64,000 nt of DNA, taken from contig NC_091968.1 in assembly GCF_036711975.1 (NCBI RefSeq), positions 18,290,001 through 18,354,000 of the forward strand. Direction: 5' to 3'. The DNA comes from Onthophagus taurus (Eukaryota > Arthropoda > Insecta > Coleoptera > Scarabaeidae). Position numbers and translations under genes: made by a program. Under the pieces are notes generated by a model that saw only the letters and a program-made list of their open reading frames with translations, was not told where the DNA came from and ran no database searches. This document shows positions 42,069 to 52,580 of this stretch, in pieces (within the stretch, counting starts at the first letter, position 1; each line of letters starts with the position of its first letter).

Positions 42069-43718
42069 ATGACAAAATTAGAAGATCCACTTTTTCCACT
42101 CTACCTGGGAAAAGCAGTAAATAAAGCGGGAAGATGGGACTTAATCATACAACACGATTTACAACCTATTGGCATTGAAGTAAATAATTTGAATGAAAGA
42201 TATCAAGAAATACAAGGAATTATCGAGCAAAGTAAAGATGCAAGATTAGTAAAACAGGAATTATCAGGAATGCTATCGACGTTAACAACAAACAAGAACC
42301 TAATGAATGAAGGATGGCTACAGTTAGTTCCAAAGGTGAGAAAAAGCAGAGGAGCAATAAATTTTGTTGGAAGCGTAATTAAAGCAATAACAGGAAATCT
42401 AGCTAACGAAGATGCGGAAAGATACGATCAAGCAATCGAACAATTAAGAAAAAACCAAGAACAATTCATAAAAGTTAACAAACAACATCTTTCTCTGTCT
42501 TTTAAAGCAATAAAGGAATTTGAAGAAAATGTAAAAACACTCGAAAGGAACCAAATTGTAATTAAATCTAGAATTTTACAATTGGGTGTTACTTTGAAAA
42601 ATGTCACTATATTTGCAATGGAAGCCCACAGAAGAAATACGTTGTATGCAAATTTATTAATGTTAATAACAAGTATGCAAACTATTAACGAATTAATAGG
42701 AAAATTAGTAGTAGCAAAAACATTTGCCAAATTGAAGACATACCACCCAGCTATTTTGAGTACAGAAATATTTTTAGAAGAACTTTTGGAAATACAAAAG
42801 CATCAAAAATTACCTCTCAAGATAGAAGATGAAAACATCTATGCTATTGAAAGGACAATCGACGTAAAAGCATACGTAAAAGGCATTAAAATTCATTTCA
42901 TATTGGGTATTCCTTTAATAGATTCAGAATCCTACCAGTATTATAAATTCTTTTCATTGCCTCAACCTATAGAAAACAAAGTTCAAATCCTATCTATCCA
43001 AAATCCATACCTTGCTGAGAGCGATCATAGGTATATTAGCGATATAGAAGAATGCAATGAAATCCAACAAAAATTTTATTTATGTGAGAAGAGTAGTAAG
43101 AGCATTGACATCTACACTCCATGTGAATATCGACTGTTGAAACATCAATACAATGGTACAGGATGTTTCTATAAAATAGAAAAGGAATTCGAAATGATAC
43201 GACAATTAACGAATAACGAATGGTTACTATCTGTATCGAAGGAGGAAAGAATAATTATCAATTGCGAAAATAAAAAAGAGGATAGAATGATAAAAGGAAA
43301 CTTCCTAGTACAGATATCACAAGGATGCATGGTAACCGTAAAAGAAGAGAAGATGGAAGCCCATACCAGTAAGATAGAAGATCGATCCTTTCAAATCCAT
43401 TCAGTGGAATTGCAGAAGATAACTGAAGATGTGCCCCACTGGAAAGAACAAGATATTGAATTGGAACAAATTACATTTACCCGACTTAATGAAACTCGTG
43501 AGGAACTGATATCATTACAAGAAGAAATACAGGCGATAAACACCTTTAAAAACTTTACCTCAATAGGGACACCTATAATTTTGCTTTGTGTTTTAGTAAT
43601 AATTATCAGTTTCTGTATCATAAAGAGATATTGGAAAAGGTCAAAGCCAATCCAACCGAGGGAGGAATCAACAGAAGCTGAAGGACTTCGCCACCCTTGG
43701 CTGCAGCCTTCCACTTAA
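42069..43718 (+). CDS. env: Errantivirus Env (baculovirus F-like fusion protein type, 549+ aa)
   Basis: A type I membrane fusion protein of the group shared with baculovirus F proteins. Visible features: a furin-type RKSR site near residue 92 followed by a hydrophobic, Gly/Ala-containing fusion-peptide-like segment; a long heptad-like helical region; Cys residues in the C-terminal ectodomain; a membrane anchor near residues 500-522 (IILLCVLVIIISFCII); and a short basic tail. From its first ATG it lacks a signal peptide, which the predicted splice may supply. The frame has no stops. Functionality is not shown. Confidence 0.88.
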   Translation: MTKLEDPLFPLYLGKAVNKAGRWDLIIQHDLQPIGIEVNNLNERYQEIQGIIEQSKDARLVKQELSGMLSTLTTNKNLMNEGWLQLVPKVRKSRGAINFVGSVIKAITGNLANEDAERYDQAIEQLRKNQEQFIKVNKQHLSLSFKAIKEFEENVKTLERNQIVIKSRILQLGVTLKNVTIFAMEAHRRNTLYANLLMLITSMQTINELIGKLVVAKTFAKLKTYHPAILSTEIFLEELLEIQKHQKLPLKIEDENIYAIERTIDVKAYVKGIKIHFILGIPLIDSESYQYYKFFSLPQPIENKVQILSIQNPYLAESDHRYISDIEECNEIQQKFYLCEKSSKSIDIYTPCEYRLLKHQYNGTGCFYKIEKEFEMIRQLTNNEWLLSVSKEERIIINCENKKEDRMIKGNFLVQISQGCMVTVKEEKMEAHTSKIEDRSFQIHSVELQKITEDVPHWKEQDIELEQITFTRLNETREELISLQEEIQAINTFKNFTSIGTPIILLCVLVIIISFCIIKRYWKRSKPIQPREESTEAEGLRHPWLQPST

Positions 43719-43727
43719 GGGGGGAGG

Positions 43728-43990
43728 TGTTACGAGGTGTGAATAGGAATCCACCCGAAGAACGAACGATGGATTCCTAGAAAGAAGACGAGATAACAGA
43801 AAACGTATAAAAGGAGCGAACCGTTTACCAAATGATATAGTAATCGGTCGCGCTCCAAATCGCACGTCTCCGTTATTATAAATTGTAAAACTTAGAATTA
43901 ATCAATAATAAACTTTGTAAATCATTTGTTTTAAGAGTATAATAAAATCTTATTTTTTAAAAACAAATACAATCTTTCTAAAATCGAAAG
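43728..43990 (+). repeat. Errantivirus right LTR
   Basis: 263 bp, the same length as the left LTR and with no difference I could find by eye. The polypurine tract aaggggggagg lies immediately before it. Confidence 0.93.
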
Positions 43991-44592
43991 TATATATCTA
44001 ATGTTAGGAAAATATTAATACGCAGCTGCAAAAGTACGTTTAAAAGATATTAAGGTTAATTATTAAATATGATGTACAATAAAGGTTCTAACGTCGTTTA
44101 CAAAGTTCATTTCAAGTTCGTATTAAATGGATCTTTTGAAAGGTACTTTATAAAAAAACATAATTGAAACATATTTTTTTTAATTTCGCTTTATTAAATG
44201 GTTATAGGAGAAGTATCTAATAATATAGTTCATCGATGAGGAGGAATGAATGAGGAAAATTTACAGTGGGAGGAAAAATAAAAAAAGTAATAAAAACGAT
44301 GAATTAGGATGAGGAGCATATTATATTATAAGAAACAGACACAAATGCCACCTTCTGAGATCCGTCCTCCAAAGGAAAAAATCATTGAGCCTCGACCGCA
44401 AGTTTAAACCGTATTCCTTAGGCACTATACATCAAAGGTGGGTACGGGTACTTTAATAGTATTCGGGTATGGGATACTTTTTACGAGTACTTTTCACAAT
44501 TTAATGTACCCAAGGTCAGGACCCGGGTACTTGGGTACTGGTATTTAAAAAAAAGTTACTATTTTATTAAAAATGAACAACTTGTAAATATA
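43991..44592. other. OR upstream block, copy 2
   Basis: Continues the OR-2 upstream region after the errantivirus and matches 19,330-19,877 base for base with few changes. The part at 44,430-44,545 has more gggtac/gtaccc words (gggtacgggtac, ttcgggtatggga, gtacccaagg, cccgggtacttgggtac) than copy 1, resembling a hAT-like terminus with subterminal repeats. Confidence 0.6.
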
Positions 44593-45818
44593 CAGGGTTT
44601 CAAAAGAAATAAACCACCCCGAAAGAAGAGACGCAGAACTTTAAAATTACGCAGAAATAGTTAGTGCCTAGAGACAAACAAATGATTAAATTTTCATAAA
44701 CAAATGACAATATTTATTAACAATATCGTTAATAATCTGTTGCATCTCCGCGTACTCTTATACATTCAGTAACCCTTCGTGGCATGCTGGAAATCAGATG
44801 GTCGATTTCCTCTTGGAACAGTTCATTCAAGGCTACCTGTAGCTGTTGACGTAATTCCTCTAAAGTGTTGTGAGGATGGTTTAATCGACGCAATTTTCTG
44901 TCTATCATATCCCAGACATGTTCAATAGGGTTTAAGTCCGGGGATCTTGCCGGCCAAGGCAATTGCAGAACATTGTTTTGTGCTAGGAACTCTAACGTTA
45001 CGTGAGCAATATGAAGTCGCGCATTATTGTGTTGGAAGACGGTGAACGCTGAACAAACTGTAAATTTTGCCTCTATCTTCTAGGTCGTCTGATCCGTAAA
45101 CGTCCGTCAGAATTCCATAAGCAAAATCGGGATTCGTCGCTGAAGACGATAGTTTCCCATTCATGTTCCCAATGTTGTCGGTTTTGGCTCCACTGCAGTC
45201 TGGCATCTTTATGTTGTTAAGTCATAGGAAGACGAAAATAAGGACGATATGAATCGTACTCATAGACACTCTGCGACCAATTGCTCGTATCCAATTGATT
45301 GCAACAGCACGCGTTATTTCTACTGGGTCTTGTATTGCACTTCGTCTTAACAGCCGATCTTCGCGTGCTGCTGTCCCTCTAGGACGTCCACTGCTTCTAC
45401 GACGGGTTTCTAAGCGTTCTTCCTGCCAATCCATCCAAGTCCATCTGATAATGGCGTGAGGTTGGCCCATGCGTCGGCCAATTTCCCGAAAGCTTAAACC
45501 AGCCTCATGCATCCCGACACTTCGTCCTCTTTGGAAGGACTTAAGATGACGAAAATTTGCACGTCTTCGAACTCGTGGCATTTTTGAGACAATAACTTTA
45601 CTAATGCAATGACAACAATCACAAACAAACGGCAAACTACTCCAAAAAATACTATTCAACAACACGCAATTTCAGGACCTAACAGACAGATAATTTCTAT
45701 CAGCTATGGCAGATGATCGTCAAAATTTAATCATTTGTTTGTCTACATAGACTAACTGTATCTATATAATTTCAAAGTTCTTCGCCTACTCCTACGGGGT
45801 GGTTCATTTCTTTTGAAA
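44593..45818 (-). mobile_element. Tc1-like element, copy 2
   Basis: The inverted termini gggtttcaaaagaaataaaccaccccg (44,596) and cggggtggttcatttcttttgaaa (to 45,818) bound about 1.2 kb. TA flanks the left end. It occupies the same position relative to the OR upstream block and the mariner as copy 1, but has no 10-kb insertion. Confidence 0.82.
44729..45581 (-). pseudogene. Tc1-like transposase, copy 2
   Basis: From the ATG at 45,581: MPRVRRRANFRHLKSFQRG, MHEAGLSFREIGRRMGQPH (helix-turn-helix), a GRPR motif, AVAINWIRAIGRRVSMSTIH, then in other frames WETIVFSDESRFCLW-like sequence (first Asp) and PWPARSPDLNPIEHVWDMID (third catalytic block), ending in VALNELFQEEIDHLISSMPR. A segment with the second catalytic Asp is deleted compared with copy 1, and the frame slips near 45,215 and 45,020. 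Not functional. Confidence 0.8.
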
Positions 45819-46570
45819 AGCAGAATAAAAATGGGTCCATTTAACGTGAGACAAGCGATTATCTCGAAAACGGTTCATTTTACATAAAAATGAACCAAAT
45901 AAAAGTTGTTCGAAGGGGGAAACTATATGACGATAACATTTTTTAACCTTGACCTTATTTTCAAGGTTATATGATTACCTATTTTTTAAATGGCACCCTA
46001 TATATTTTATTACAAAATCTGAATCTGTGGATAAAAGTAAAGTAATTAAAAAAAATTTACTGTGTGATTTTGCCAGTACAACGGCAAAACATTTTTTGAA
46101 AAAAATTGAAACTTCTTCAGAAACAATTAACTAACGTTTATAATCTAGTAAGAACAAATAAGATTTATGAATTTTTAAACATTTTCCTACCCGCTTCGAT
46201 ACATTGTCTTTGACTTAGTTTAAACACTTTGCCTTAATGCAAAACGATGGAATGAATTCAGAATTTGTTTTCAAGCAGTTTTTATGCAAATTTAGTTTTA
46301 CATTTTAAAACAATTCAACCAATTAAGTCTCTGAAAGCAATATTCTGAAAATGCTGACATAAGCTGTTCCACGAACTCCTGTTTTTTATGCGTTATTCTA
46401 TTATCAAATTGACAAAGGCGGAGAAATGTCTTTCCAAACGTATTTCCCACGAGACCTCTTCTGGATTTTTTTTGTTGAGCATTCTTAAATAGTATTCTAA
46501 GAATTAAGAATTATCGAAATACGCATTTGAGAAGTAAGTGTTACAGAGTTGTGATTGATTTCACTAACAC
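45819..46570. other. Duplicated spacer, copy 2, with a local inversion
   Basis: 45,819-46,210 is collinear with 31,084-31,491. 46,211-46,514 is the reverse complement of 31,492-31,799. After that, homology resumes collinearly at 31,917. The 117 bp at 31,800-31,916, with the transposase start codon, are missing here. Confidence 0.75.
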
Positions 46571-47100
46571 TTGAAATGTGGAATCAAGAAAACGAACTGA
46601 GCGAGCAACTGTAACTACGGAAGGAAAGGAAATTCCGGTATTAGCTAGCGTTGAGGTAAATCCTCAAATTAGCACTCGACGACTTGCAATTGACGCCGGA
46701 ATATCGAAGACCAGTATTTTAAGAATATTAAAGCGCGACAAGTATCACCACATTTCATTGCGTCAACAGCTTTATGGAGGCAATTTTGAAAATCGATTAA
46801 TATTTTGTCAATGGGCACAAGAACGAATGCGGTTGGACGTCAATTTCTTTGATAACGTGCTATTATCGGATGAGTCTACTTTTACAAACAAAGGACAAAT
46901 CAATAGACATAACATGCACTATTGGAGCGCTGAAAATCCGAGATGGTTGCGTGAAGTAGAATATCAACGACCTTGGTCGGTCAATGTTTGGTGTGGCATA
47001 ATTGGTGATAAATTGATCGGTCCATACTTTATTGATGGTATGCTAAATGGGGAGAAGTACTGAAATTTTTTAGATGACGTCTTCCAACGTTACTTGTAGA
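46571..47100 (+). pseudogene. mariner-like transposase (DUF4817 type), copy 2, truncated
   Basis: Matches copy 1 closely: VEVNPQISTRRLAIDAGISK, DNVLLSDESTFTNKGQINRH, WSAENPRWL, WSVNVWCGIIGDKLIGPYFI. It has lost its N-terminus through the neighbouring inversion/deletion, has a stop at 47,061, and ends at about 47,125 before the second and third catalytic blocks, where another mariner relic begins. Confidence 0.82.
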
Positions 47101-47149
47101 TTTGAGCAGGGAACAAAGACAAAATATGTAGTGTTTCAGCAGAGATATT

Positions 47150-47950
47150 TCTAGAGCTTTCCCTTATTCTATTTTTCATATCTTCTTTCGTCGTTGCAAT
47201 ATTAGATCAGGAGTTAGATCAGGTAATCTTGCTGGCCATGGTATTGGACCTCCACGACCAATTGAATGTGTTCCATATCCACTATTTAAAAAGGTTTGAA
47301 AAACATCTCTGAAACAACATGCAGGTGCTCCGTCGTGTTGAAATATCGTTTTTTGTCTAGTTTCTAAATCAACATCTTCTAGCAACTTTGGCAACTCTTC
47401 TTCTAAAAAGTTTTACCAATTTGTCCCGCCAGTATGCCTAATTTACGGTTAAATATTCCGCCCCAAACATTTAACGACCATACATTTTGATTATTTACGC
47501 GCCTTAGCCATAGAGGATTTTCGGTTGCATAATATGCATTATTATTCATCACTAAATAGAATTGATGATACCAAAAGAGGGTTTTCATTTATTTCATATA
47601 AAGTTGTCGTACAGAAAACTGCTCTGTTAGTAAAATCATCTCCATGAAATTCTTGGTGGTAGTTGTGAAGCCTCATAATTCAGTTTACTGAGCTTTTACT
47701 CATATCTGTTGCTCTAGCGATCTGTCGTGCACTCACATGCGGATTCTTTTACAAACTTAATAAAACATTTAGTTCGTTGTTCTCTTCTCGAACTACATAC
47801 GACTTTTCTCGACGTTTACGTATGTCCACACTTCCAATATCTCCAATCTCCAATATCAGTTCATATCGAAACATCGCCTGCTCGGAAGTTTTTATCTCAA
47901 CTCTATCTGATAAGCTAATCAAATATGGGGTGTTCTATTTAAAATTTTCG
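47150..47950 (-). pseudogene. Another mariner-like transposase relic
   Basis: Minus strand, in order: RKRREKSYVVREE with NPHVSARQIARATDMS (helix-turn-helix), a LHNYHQEFHGDDFTNRAVF-like segment, YYATENPLWLRRVNNQNVWS, LNVWGGIFNRKLG, KTIFQHDGAPACCFRDVF (second Asp), GRGGPIPWPARLPDLTPDLI (third block). The first Asp block is lost to frameshifts. The family is related to but distinct from the 31.8-kb mariner. Confidence 0.78.
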
Positions 47951-48189
47951 ACTTTCTTGCAATTGAATATGGAAAAACAGTAGTTGCATTTTTGAACATC
48001 CTGTATAAGATAAACCGATGTAGCCAATGGTGCTCTATTTAAGGATATTTAAGCAGCAACTGTTACAAATTTTAGCTTTCTAGCTCGATCAATTGCCAAG
48101 AAATTCAGATTTGAAGATTTTAATTGCTAAAAAAAGGTTCTAATTAAAATAACTCAAAAACTAGAAGCACTAGGTATCAACATGTCTTA

Positions 48190-48800
48190 TCAAAGTCAAC
48201 TTAGTTTTGTGTGTAGAATCACATCAGACTTACGTGAGACACCCTGTATAATAAAACCGCTCGCCTTTGTTCTAGCAAGCGATCTAATAAATAATAGGTT
48301 GAATGCCATCGAGTGGAAACATCCTGCACAAATTTGTGTACAGGAACTTTTTAATTCTGCTTGAATTGCATGTAATTTTTCATGGCCGGCGTGGTTAAAG
48401 TATGTAACTATTTTTCTGGATCTAATTATCATTTCGATTATTTCGGGTTGTGTTTTCAAAAAATTATTTATTGCTAAGTGCAGCGTATGGATGAAACATC
48501 GTACTGACTGGCAGTCGGACTCTCTTACTCCTTTAACTATGTTCGGTCCATTGTCGTGCACAATTGCACTCATTTTGAAATTTTGTCAAGTTCCAACTAG
48601 CTATAACATCAGTTAATGTTTGGGCTATATCTTCCACAGTGTGACTACCTTCAAAATGTTTCATTTCAAGTACAGCATAATGAACTTGGAAGGTTTCTGA
48701 AATCCAGTGACCAGTAAAACTTAAAAAACTTGAATTATTTCCATCACAAGTCCACATGGCTGTTGTTATTGAAATGGTTTCCGCAAGGCTAATAGTGTTT
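48190..48800 (-). pseudogene. hAT (ZBED-like) transposase fragment
   Basis: Minus strand: MWTCDGNNSSFLSFTGHWIS, FQVHYAVLEMKHFEGSHTVE and, after a frameshift, SAIVHDNGPNIVKGV and VRCFIHTLHLAINNFLKTQP. These are the two Asp-bearing blocks and the C..H..L block of a ZBED/hAT RNase H-like domain. Both ends are truncated. No termini were found. Between 47,950 and 48,190 there is nothing recognisable. Confidence 0.75.
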
Positions 48801-48879
48801 TGTATTTTATCGCTTACTAAATGAAAGAGTAAGAAAACGTTTCTAAACGAAACGATGCGATTTCTTTATTTATCTTTTT

Positions 48880-49608
48880 CAGTACAACATGTTTCGGCTA
48901 ACAAGTGCTCATATCAAAGTGCTATATTCGAATATCCCAATTCATGAGTCCATATCTATAATAAAAAATCACCTAGATAACCACCACCAATATCTTAATA
49001 TTAATCATAATGAAATAACAACTTTCTGCAACCTTCTGAAAATAGTTTGTAATCAAAACTTCTTTATATTTCACAATCGACATTATCAAATGTCTGATGG
49101 TCTTCCCATGGGATCTCCAATTTCGGGCATCATCGCGGAAATGTTCGTCAATGACTTCGAGAAGCAGTTATTCTCAGAGAAATATAAACTTTTCACATCC
49201 GATATCTCATACTATGGACGCTACGTAGACGATATACTTATCGTTTATGAGAGTAACGCTGCTAAACTTAGGGCATTGTACAACATCTTCAACATCAACA
49301 ACTTAGAATTCACTATGGAAAAGGAACTAAATAAGAGCATTAACTTCCTCGACTTTAGTATCTCCAGAGATCATAACGACCATCTGTCTTTTAATATATA
49401 TAGAAAACCAACATCTACAGATTCGATAATTCCGAAGAATTCTTTTAATCTAACGTCACACAAAGAAGCTGCCTTCAGATTCAACTTTAATCGGCTTAAC
49501 ACCATACCACTCAATTATTCAGACTACATTTCAGAACTTAAAATAATTCTTAGTATCGGAACAAATAATGGTTATAGTTTCTGGGACATGCAAAACATAT
49601 ACAACAGA
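48880..49608 (+). pseudogene. PLE-C Penelope-like RT, left part (split by insertion)
   Basis: Starts abruptly within RT: YSNIPIHESISI, MSDGLPMGSPISGIIAEMFV, YYGRYVDDILIVYESNAAKL (YVDD), FTMEKELNKSINFLDFSI, then DMQNIYNR at the insertion site. It is related to PLE-B (24.8 kb). Its C-terminal continuation lies at 54,836-55,286. The N-terminus, including the DKG block, is missing. Confidence 0.85.
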
Positions 49609-49652
49609 TAAAAACCATATAAAAACTTCTAACTTGCGTTTATTAATATAAA

Positions 49653-49690
49653 GTCGTACTAGTTTCGGGTTACCCCATCATCAGCGACAA
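49653..49690 (-). ncRNA. Hammerhead ribozyme motif, PLE-A left arm
   Basis: Exact inverted copy of the motif at 54,720-54,756: gtcg, ctgatga, t, ggg-gtaa-ccc, gaaa, minimal stem III actagt, gta, cgac. It lies about 770 bp downstream of the PLE stop codon in the same sense as the ORF. Confidence 0.7.
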
Positions 49691-50459
49691 CTATAAAGAG
49701 TACGAAAAATAAGATAACAATCAAAAAGTGATAAATATAATAAAGTGAAGTTAACTCGATAAAAAATATATTTTATAAATAATAAATTTTGTTGAAAAAA
49801 AGTTAGAAGTTAAGTTAAAATATAAGACGTTCAAAGAATTTATTTAAAAAACGCGAAAAAACTATAAACTAATCTTAAATCAAACAAAAATAATCTAAAA
49901 TTAGAGGCAAAACAATCAAAAAGGAAAACTTTTTATGGAGAAAATTTAAATTTTAAATAGAGTTGACCACGAGGAAAATGAGGAAAAATGAAAAAATCTC
50001 AAAAAACTGAAAAATACTTACAGTCAATGAAGCTATAAAAGGTGCAGACTGGAAATCAGGTGAAAGTAAAGCATTTTGCTATCTGATGGATAAACAAAAT
50101 GAAGATGAAGTTGAAAATACAAATGGCGACGTTAAAAATGTAGAATCTAAAAATAATAAAAAGGGGGAAAAATGAAAACCTTATAAAAATTTAATTATTA
50201 GAAGGACCAAATCAAAAAATGAAGTATAAAAATGAAAAAACTTACGTTAAAAAATTAGAAATTCGAATAAATCTTTAAGATCGTATTAAAGATGTGTTGG
50301 TGGGATGAGATGAGGCGAGACTGAGTAAATCAAGCCAGAGCAAATGTTAAACTGGATAAGAGAGATAAAAATAAAAGAGAAAAAGATGAGGGAAATAATC
50401 GCTCTGTGAAAAAAATTTTAAAATTTAAAACATAAAGAAAAAGAATATTAGAATGTAAA
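49691..50459 (-). other. PLE-A 3' untranslated region (left arm)
   Basis: Lies between the ribozyme motif and the ORF stop, with no coding frame. The same sequence is inverted at 53,949-54,719. Confidence 0.7.
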
Positions 50460-52560
50460 TTATTTAGATTGAAGGTATGTGAATATAGGTTTGTATAAAT
50501 TCTGAATTTGGTCATTAAGCAAAGTAAAGTTATTATTATTATTATGTCTATGGATTTCTAATAATTCCAATAGATCAAGTCTATAGCTTTTCTGGCATTT
50601 ATAAATAAGTGAAATATTATTAAAATTAATGTTATGTCCCGTTTCAACTCTATGTTTGTAAATATTTGATTGAATTTTGGTTTTGTGTTCATTCATTCTG
50701 TTTTCCAGTCTACGGCCAGTTTGACCCACATAAATTCCCTTACAATTAGAGCATCCGATTGAATACACCCCACTCTCCTTGAGAACATCAAATTGTTTAT
50801 AATGATAATTAGATAGAAGCTTAAGAAGAGAATTATTGTTAGAAAAGGCTAAGGTTATATTAAATTTTTTGAAAATATGTTTAGACTCCATAGTAATATG
50901 ATTGAAAGCGATGGGTTTATAAATGGAAATGTTATCGGTTTTAGTGAATAACGGATCTTTTTGTTGTTGTATTTTATTATGTAATTTACTAATGACATTA
51001 GAAGGAAAACCGAAATGATAAGCTAAGTTATAGATATAATTAAATTCCTTTATTTTGTTAATCTCTGATAAAGGGTAATTAAGGGCTCTATTAATCAAGT
51101 ATCTGAAATTAGCTAATTTATGTGACATGGGGTGAGCAGAATCAAAAGGAATTGTGGTAGGAATAACTGTTGGCTTCCTAAAAATGTCATAAGTAATGGA
51201 ATCAGAGTTATCTCTGGTAACAGTAAGATCAAGAAAGTTGAGAGTTTTATTCCCTTCAATTTCTAGTGTAAAGTTAAGTTTAGGAAATAAGCTGTTAAGG
51301 TAGTTATGAAAATCGTTTAGCTCGGCAGCACTCCCCTCCCAAACACAAAAGACATCATCCACATATCGAATCCATTTATAAATATGGTTTTGAAAAGGAT
51401 TGTTGTTGTTAATTATATATTTATTTTCAACATGATCAAGGAAGATGTCAGAGAGAAGACCGGACAAGGGCATGCCCATAGGAAGTCCTTCACTGATATG
51501 GTAAAATTCATTGTTAAAAGAACAATAGTTTTGAGATACGACATGTTTAAGTAATTTATTTAAATGTTCTGTAGTATTATTATTATTGAAGAAATCTTTA
51601 AAAATTTTAGAAACTAGGTTTAAAGTAAAATCAATTGGGACATTGGAATACAAATTTGTTACATCAAAGGATATTAGGATTTTATTTTTATAATTTAAAT
51701 GTTCAGTTTGTTCAATGAATTTAGTGGAATTATTAATCGAGAATTTAGGTTTGAAATTTATAGTTTTGAAAATCTTTAGTAAAAAACATGATATCTTTTC
51801 TGTAGGTGAGTTATTAAATGAAGTGATAGGCCGAATGGGCATGTTTATCTTATATAGTTTGGGAAGCGAGTACAACCTAGGTATAGTAGGGTTCATGTGA
51901 ATAAAAAGTGAACTATTAAAAAATGTTTGGTTCTGCAGAGAGGGTGTGTATTCAATCAGAGTCTCCTTACATTGGTTTATTACTTCTCTGGTCCTTCGTA
52001 TAGTTCTCTCAAGTGGGTTGATGTTAAGTTTGACATAGCTGTTTGCTAACATAAAATCATGAGTTTTATCAATGTAATCACTCTTACTAATAATCACAAC
52101 GCCGGCGCCCTTGTCAGCTTTAACAAAAATACCATCACCCTCATCGAGTTTTGCTTTTATGCTTTTTATGATCTTCCACTGTGAAGAGTTAATTATTTTT
52201 ATCTTTATTTTTATTTTTATTAAATTTCTGTTGAATCTCTTTCTTTTTAACAAAGGATATTAATTGATTTTTAATCTCATTGAATTCGGGTTGGTTTTTT
52301 ATGATGACATCAAAATCAACAGCGATATCAGTTAAATTAGGTTTACTAGAAAGAGCAAACTTATAACCCTTTTCAATGAGATTAACCTCTTCTTCGGTGA
52401 AGGTGATGTCAGTTAAGTTGGTGAATTGTGATGTTTTGTTTAAACTATTAAATTGTTTTTCTTTGTAATTATCAGTCCTGACCTTATCCCTATTCTTCCT
52501 CAAACTATCTATCTTCCTCATTTTCCTACGTAGATCGTCTCTCTTCGTGATGTTGGCCTC
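50460..52560 (-). CDS. PLE-A reverse transcriptase with GIY-YIG domain (longer copy)
   Basis: The N-terminal part (52,560-52,189: ITFTEEEVNLIEKGYKFALS, VKKKEIQQKF) and the main part (52,253-50,460) are in different frames; a slip lies in the AT-repeat near 52,195-52,225. Main motifs: FVKADKGAGVVIISKSDYID, NPTIPRLYSLPKLYK, ISFDVTNLYSNVPIDFTLNL, ISEGLPMGMPLSGLLSDIFL, WIRYVDDVFCVWEGSAAEL (YVDD), NKTLNFLDLTVTRD, then GIY-YIG: SGVYSIGCSNCKGIYVGQTG, RRLENRMNEHKTK. RT copies RNA at a target nick and GIY-YIG is thought to make the nick. Apart from the slip it is intact; the true start may lie beyond the palindrome centre. Confidence 0.85.
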
Positions 52561-52580
52561 GTGATAGGCCGAATGGGCAT

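Larger units (their letters stand above)
36563..43990 (+). mobile_element. Errantivirus-type endogenous retroelement (Gypsy-2), structurally complete
   Basis: Two 263-bp LTRs appear identical by eye. The target duplication is ATAT or TATAT within an AT-repeat. A primer site (tggcgcagtcag) lies at 36,826 and a polypurine tract at 43,719-43,727. Uninterrupted gag, pol and env frames lie between them. It is inserted upstream of OR-2, in opposite orientation to that gene. Identical LTRs and open frames indicate a very recent insertion. Confidence 0.95.
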
